A stretch of 64,000 nt of DNA from Nematostella vectensis (taxonomy: Eukaryota; Cnidaria; Anthozoa; Actiniaria; Edwardsiidae). Location: NCBI RefSeq assembly GCF_932526225.1, contig NC_064042.1, positions 8,425,540-8,489,539 on the forward strand. The letters run 5' to 3'. Positions 57,802-64,000 of this stretch are shown here, one piece after another. The translations under genes were made by a program, and so were the position numbers. The notes beneath the pieces were generated by a model. The model saw only the letters and a program-made list of their open reading frames with translations, was not told the DNA's origin and ran no database searches. The stretch's first letter is position 1; the number at the start of each line of letters is the position of its first letter.

Positions 57802-59408
57802 AATTCGCAGTTAACTAGTTCAGGAAAATGAATCATAGTTGTCACTCAAAAGCGGGATCTCTATTGTTTATTTTTTAAAAATCAGGAAAATTAACTGTTT
57901 TCACGAGACCAGGAGGTAGAGGGGGGCGTATGCGTTTTCTATAGTTTCAATGGACTGACGGAAAAAAAAAAGAATCCACTTTTCCAACCATCCAACGTCG
58001 GATGTTTGTCTAACTAAAAGAGATACTATTTGTGAATCTCCATTGAAAATTTGGCTGCTCAAATACATACTACTTTAAATCGAGCGCAAGGTCCGTACTG
58101 AGAAATGCGGCCTCGGTCTGTACAAAAAGCCCGCGGGCTGAGATTTCTCAAGTACGGACCGAGCAAGCGAGGTTAATAAGTTATTTATTAAATTGCTTTT
58201 TTAAATATTTAAAATTATATTTTTAAATATTTAATTGCAACGCGCGCGACAATTTCAAGTTTGCTGAAATTTTATTTGCGATTAAAAAAATTAGTGAATC
58301 GTCTCTTTATACCAGAAAAAAGGCAAATCACCCGAGGAATTTACCTGCATAATGTATCTTTATTCAAGAGAAGTATTTAAGTGAATATATCTAACTGTCT
58401 GTGGAGAATTGAAGTGAAAGAAAACATCTCCTCGATCAATTCGAGTGGAAAGCGAAGATCAATTGGGACTAAATTATTTTACAAAATTGTTGGTAAAAAT
58501 TCAGAGGATATCTTTATTAGAAATTCTGCATGTGTGAATGGTTAATAGCATTGTGTGGAAATACGAACTGGATTTCAATGAATGGTCATTGCGAACAGAA
58601 TCTTCACGAACATCAGCGAAACTGTCAAAAGCAACTGTAAAGGTAAACAAAATTGGAAGTTATATTGAGAAAAAAAAATAAGATAAGTAAGCTTACGTAA
58701 TAAGCTTCACTTTCTGAATATAATAAATATTGAAACTAATCGTTGTAGAAAAGCGACAACAGGATCCGGACCGCTCAACAGCCAACCATTCCACCGGAAG
58801 TGGTTGTTGGCATATAATAAAGTCATGTAACAGCGTAAGGTGATGTCAATTCCTGGCTTTAAAAAATCCACAGCGTGAGAAGAAATACTGGCTATGCTGC
58901 TACTAAGACTTTTCACTCAACGTCACGAGAAGTGTGAAGTGACGTCAAATTCACGCCATTGTAGATTTATAATGGATTGTGCGAGATTCCTCTTTCAGCG
59001 CTTCAAGAAAACGATAGTGTTGGAAATATAAAACCGAGTGACATTTTAAATTGAAGCAAGTGTTATTTTTCTTCAACGTCCGATTATGAAAAGGGATTCC
59101 ACTAATCTTTTTAGTTAAACATTAACAAGTATCCATAAGTAAAGTATTTGAGTATTCGCTTTTGTTGAGTGATGCTGTCACTTCTGACATGACGACGTAA
59201 CGCACGCAAATTATTAGTCACGGTTCACAATTAAAAATATTCCCATCTATATATTACAGAATACTTTTCGATTCGAAAGTGACTTGCAAATAAAGAATAA
59301 TAAGATAGTAGCACTGAAGTCTCCCCCAGTAAAATATTTGATAAGACTGGAATTTTACAATACTCAGGAAATGATCAATGTTTTCACGAGGCATCGTAAG
59401 CCCTGCCC

Positions 59409-59414
59409 TATAAA
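59409..59414 (+). promoter_or_regulatory. Possible TATA box of the Ig-domain gene
   Basis: TATAAA lies 155 bases before the start codon, in CCCTATAAATGAAACTTGAG. That leaves room for a 5' UTR of about 120 bases. The inference rests on position only. Confidence 0.4.
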
Positions 59415-59563
59415 TGAAACTTGAGCCCTATGCGTGGCGTTGGCTTTCACTGAAAGCTTCTATCGGGACCGTGTAACAGAGGAACACAAAGCTCTCAATT
59501 CTGCTGCTTTTACGGAAAATTGATTAGAGTTGTTGGTTAGACTTTGTGTGAGGCGCTTGTAAA

Positions 59564-62500
59564 ATGTCGGGGCACCTTCGCTTGGTTGGAATTCTGCTGT
59601 GCGGAGTATTTGCTCTTTCAAGTAAGTAGTTCGTTTTGTGTCAAAATACCGCATTCTATGCCCTCATTCTCCCAACAAGATCTTCAAACGAAACCACAGC
59701 AAAATGCTCTAGGCATGCGGCCGTAATTTGCTGTCCAAACTTCGCTGTTTGTCTCGTTTCAAATGTCCTGAATGCAATCACTTTCGAACTGCTCGAATGC
59801 TAGTTCCGTAGAATTCCATTCTGCTTATTTATTAAGTTGTCGAGTTTGAATTAATAAGTGTGCACACGCTAAAATTCGCGTTTAACTGTTTTTGAACGAT
59901 TTATAGGTGCTTTTAAAATGTTTAAAACTCAGGTCTCAGACTTCAGAATCGAGAACGTTTAGAATCGGAGAGTATGTTTATAGTTAGCGTGCGTGCGCCC
60001 GTAATGGCACAACAGCGACATGAGATATTTATCATCTTTGAAAGTGTACAAATCTTTTGCGTTTTTCGCACCGATTTTATTCCCTTGCTTTAATGGCTCA
60101 CACGATTTACGAGGAAAAACATTCGCGGTCTGCGGAAATAATAGTAGACCGCGCGTGAAATTCCCTTGGGTACTGCTGGTTTGGGCGGGAAGAAATGAAG
60201 TGCGACTTGGTCTAGAGCATGGAAAATTCCTACTGAAACTGCGAGCTACAAGCTATAAAAGTCTACCTCTTTCAACTGTTATAGATATACTGGGTATAAT
60301 TTTATTTATTGCTCTAGGAAAAGTATCTTAAGCAACCCTGTTGTTTTTATTATCCTCTAGTCTTCATCCTTTGCGTTCTCCTACGTCTTAAATTTCCTAC
60401 TAATGTCTATGTGTATTTTATCTATAAAACGACTGACATTTTTGAAGTTCTAAGCCTAAACTTATCGTGAATTCACAAGGCCTTTTGACCCTATCGTTGG
60501 AGTATACTTTCGCAGTAGTCTTTGAGGTTATTATGATTTCGATAAACGTTGTTCGGGGTTGGATATCTTGCGTTCTTTGCTTTGTTTTGAGGTGTTACTT
60601 ATAAGTGATAAGCTATACATGCCAACTTTCTTTGACTTTTTGTTTGGTTAGTCGTTAGTTTAAATAACATCTCTTGTGCAGGGCACATTTACAATTTCCG
60701 AATTCTATTATGAACAAGGACAGGTGATTTTATGGCGTTTTTGTTTGCATCTTAACCCTGTTTATTAGATCTGCCTAGAAGTTACCAATTGCTTACAGGT
60801 ATAACTGTTCACTTTATTTCTAAGTGTTTTAGAATGTATTTCTGGAAGCCATTATAGTGCAGACACAGCGCTCCATCAATTTGCGCTTGACCCTAGCAAT
60901 ATAATGGCCTTTGATGTTACCAATGAAAACTTTTAGCATACATATTTTCTTAAGTAAATGCTTTGATGAAAGGGACTATAAAGGATAGCTTTGCAACCAG
61001 GAGTCTCAAATAACATTCCGACCTCGTTTGTTCATTTGTTTTCTAAATATGACTAGTGTTTCATCTTAACTGTTATGCAATAAGTTTCCTTTTTTGATAA
61101 AACTTTTATTTCTCAGTTGCGTACTCGTGAAACGATATGAGATCATGCAAAAACGTGTTAAGATCGCTCAGCGTTCCAATCTCTCTGCCGCAAAAAAAAA
61201 ACACACTGGAGTGTGGAGAACGACCGCTAAGAATGCTGGTTCTCATTGTGTTATTGAGTAGCTATATTTTCGTGTGGGGTTTTTGTATTCGATCGATTTC
61301 TAGTGTACTGCTTATATTTCCACGTATCTTCCATCCTGTGTTCCCTCGGGCACCGTTCAGCTGGTATCTTACCTTACATTTGAAAGACGTTTATTTCCTG
61401 GAAAATACCATGGACGCTTCGTCTGCCCTGTTACACGCCATACTCAAGTAGCAGCGGCTGGTAAAGAGGGGTATGGATCACGTATCACGGACCGGGCAAA
61501 ATGGCTTTTTCACGTTTAAGGGACCGAAAAATGGCCTTTTAACTCGTCAAATCACGTTTCACTGACGTCGAAATAGACGATTTCACGGTTCTCGTAGGGT
61601 GAAAAATGGCCAAATCTCGTTTCATGTAAAAACCCTTTACCACCCTGAAGTAGGAACATAGTGAGACACACCCTGAAGTAGGAACATAATGAGACAGGGG
61701 CGTGCCCGCCCCCCCCCCCCCCTTTTTCAGATATTTGGCTTAAGAAATTACAAGAAATATAAGGAAATTCACGGAAAGAACAATGAATCCGTCCCTCTTT
61801 CAGGGAACCCTTGCTCTCCCCCCCCCCCCCCCCCCCCCCTCTTTTGGACTCCAGGACCCACCCCTGGAAAACCTCGCGATACAACAATATGGCAAGGGAC
61901 CGAAAACTTGCAATCAAGAATATCCTTAAATTGAGACTATTTACCATATTTTTTATTGTTGGATGGGACCAGAAATGGATATCATTATACCGAGAATATC
62001 GTTTTATATCGAATATCACCATATCGAGGTTCTACTTTAATAGCGGAAATTGCAACAGTTTACTCCCGGTCGATAACTTGGTTTCTTGAAGCCATGATTA
62101 AACGCGAAAAAAAATTGCAAAATTGTAAAAGCAGTCCGTCTATTGGAAGTTTTTTTCGAGGATGTGACTGATAATTTAAAGCGGATGGCCTGTGAAATAG
62201 CGCAAATTCTAATAAGTTTATTTTGAAACTGGTACGGAAGTAAACTGGTACGATTGCAGCTTTAATAGAAATAAAGGGGATCTCCTTTGATCACTTCATC
62301 AGGGGCGTGACATTTTTAACATTAAAGAAAAACAACAAAGATAACAAAAAGTCTATGAAATTCTTCTGTAATTTATGCAGACACCCGGTCAAAATCTTTC
62401 GCCGTTTTATAGATTTAGAAGGCGCATATATCGCCACTTCCATCGTGCTGAAATCATCATAAGCTTGACAAGATTTCGGGCAATATTTCTCAAGTTAAAG

Positions 62501-63647
62501 ACACGGTAACGCAAGATTATTGTATAATTTAGCTCTCTAAGACCCCGTTACCACATTTCAAGAAGTTTTTCAAAATTTCAGTGACGTCACTGCTGAATTT
62601 ATCTTGTAAATATTTTTGCGTTAAAACAGAATTGAATGCGAACCTGAAAATTGCAGTATTAAGAACGACATTTTTCTTGAAAAAATGCCAGTTGCTACAT
62701 ACGGAGAACTTTGCTTGTTCCTATTCCGTCGAAATCGTCGAAATGGTTTTATTGTACCCCGTGGAGCGGCTTGTAAATCTTCCAAGCGGTTATCGATTTC
62801 ATGACAGAGGTTATCCTTGTATTCACACTCTAAGCACGCTTAGAGTTATCATTTTTCTAACATTATATTTTCTTGTGCCAGGAGAGGGGCATGAGTTGAA
62901 TATCATTTTTGTAATCTGTATTTAAAAAGACAACTACTTCCCTTGTATTATTTGTTTCTTTAAAAACAGAACTGAGCTGTTTCAATTGCGGGACGAATTA
63001 AAACTCACCGTGATTCAAGTCGTTGTTCTTAATGATCTAAAAGAGGCTGGGGCGATTACCCGGGTAACCTGTGAGGTTCTTAAAACGCTAGGGCCTGGGC
63101 CTTGTTTCAAGATAGCAGCCTACAAATTAGTAGCTAACACGAATTCTTTCAATTTTTACGTGAAAATTCTCGACGTATACAGTTCTAGGGCGACAAAAAA
63201 ACGATTGAAGTTGACTTCATTGGTAGGCCTGGTAGCGCGCTCACTGTAAAAAAGAGTTTGTCTCGTCTCATAGAGGAAATCATTCAAAGTCATTTCATTT
63301 GAGACTCTAAGAAACATTCACATCCAAACATCACCAACCGCCACATCAAGTAGTGACCCCTTGTCTTATATTCCTTGCAGGCGCGGATGTATCTTTAACA
63401 TTTAGTCAAAGAGTCATCTCCGCTGGCAAGAACTTGGTTATAAAATGTACGATATCTGGAGAACAGTTCCAGGGGTGGTACCGAGGGGGAAGCAAGATCC
63501 CCACCGACTCCTCCCAGACAAAATATGTGTCAAACCCCACATCTGGGGCATACCAGCTTCACCTCAACAATATCGTCGTCGCGGACGGGGGAGAGTATAT
63601 CTGCCGTGGAAATAGAGGGAGCAAAACTTTCCAGTTATACGTTGATT
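59564..63647 (+). CDS. Secreted or membrane immunoglobulin-domain protein, first two exons
   Basis: Exon 1 (59564..59621) encodes a signal peptide, MSGHLRLVGILLCGVFALS, and ends at TCAA|GTAAGT. Exon 2 (63381..63647, after TTCCTTGCAG) joins in phase and encodes one Ig domain. Its first cysteine is in LVIKCTIS. The Trp is in FQGWYRGG. The second cysteine lies in ADGGEYICRG. Exon 2 ends at GATT|GTAAGT, so more exons lie beyond base 64000. Whether the protein is a receptor, an adhesion molecule or a secreted factor cannot be said. The 3.8-kb intron has no recognised gene. Confidence 0.8.
59622..63380 (+). other. Intron 1 of the Ig-domain gene
   Basis: AT-rich intron with C-runs at about 61708-61722 and 61819-61838, in a dispersed G/C-tract repeat. 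A patch near 61510-61630 (GGACCGAAAAATGGCC, AATCACGTTTCACTGACG) is related to the repeat at 10.64 kb. No further exons were recognised. Confidence 0.6.
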
Positions 63648-64000
63648 GTAAGTATATGTTAGAAGGGATATAAGAGATTCACAGTCCTGGGTCTCTGTTG
63701 AACTGAACAAATTTCCCTTAAACTAACACCCAACTGAATTTGAGGCCTTATAATATTATAATTACTTTTTTACAACAATTTAATCCGAATGCCCGCGTTG
63801 GGACGTAGACCCGTCCTTTTTTTTGGTAAATGACCCTACTTTAAAAATGTATATTAAGTGTTCATTTGTTATTGTTTACATTTGTGATTACAACTCTCTA
63901 TTTGCAAAAAAAAAAAAAAAAACTTCTCATGATTTATTGGAAGTACAAAAGATATTGAAGATATCATAAATAGTTCAGGTATTTGCTTGTATGGTAGTAT

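Noticed and set aside
61552-62022. 156-codon minus-strand frame with Gly runs
   Set aside because: It spans C homopolymers of a dispersed repeat, with no domain or splice support.

Overview
This is eukaryotic DNA with split genes: short exons, GT-AG introns, minisatellites, fold-back (MITE-like) elements and one decayed LINE. The gene set (a full-length MEGF8 orthologue, an HSPA12-type Hsp70, a PRSS16-like S28 peptidase, a class A GPCR, a SEA-domain membrane protein and an Ig-domain protein) points to a metazoan. I infer a cnidarian, probably an anthozoan, from the style of the proteins and the compact intronic repeats. No search was run, so the taxon is an inference.

Layout. 3-1275 (+): last two exons of a class A GPCR with a 20-residue tandem repeat in its tail. 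3044-6049 (+): last five exons of an S28 serine peptidase whose N-terminal half, with the catalytic Ser, I cannot find upstream. 7628-9444 (-): a SEA-domain, Thr-rich, single-pass membrane protein. 9.6-14.1 kb: mostly fold-back elements and minisatellites. 14621-20365 (-): a complete five-exon HSPA12-like gene, about 598 aa. 20.4-23.2 kb: no gene seen. 23531-52136 (-): a complete MEGF8 gene that I could thread through 31 exons with compatible phases at every junction (one donor is uncertain), about 2721 aa. It runs CUB, EGF, kelch, PSI, EGF, CUB, kelch, PSI, EGF-lam, TM and a cytoplasmic MASRPFA motif. A dead LINE (about 33.27-36.2 kb, +) lies in intron 21. 52.1-59.5 kb: fold-back elements and degenerate repeats. 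59564 to the end (+): signal peptide exon and first Ig domain of a secreted or membrane Ig protein that runs off the window.

Main observation. Seven introns carry tandem arrays whose unit is itself a copy of the adjoining exon-intron junction. Each unit holds the exon edge plus its splice site, so the true splice site sits at the end of a row of near-identical decoys. Four arrays copy 3' splice sites (S28 intron 3 of those visible; MEGF8 introns 21, 26 and 28) and three copy 5' splice sites (MEGF8 introns 12, 13 and 25). Copy number runs from one extra copy (58-bp duplication at 27.4 kb) to about 24 (47-bp unit at 4.5-5.66 kb). Most units are not multiples of three or bring in stops, so use of a decoy should usually break the frame. 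These junction-seeded minisatellites are the best candidate here for something undescribed.
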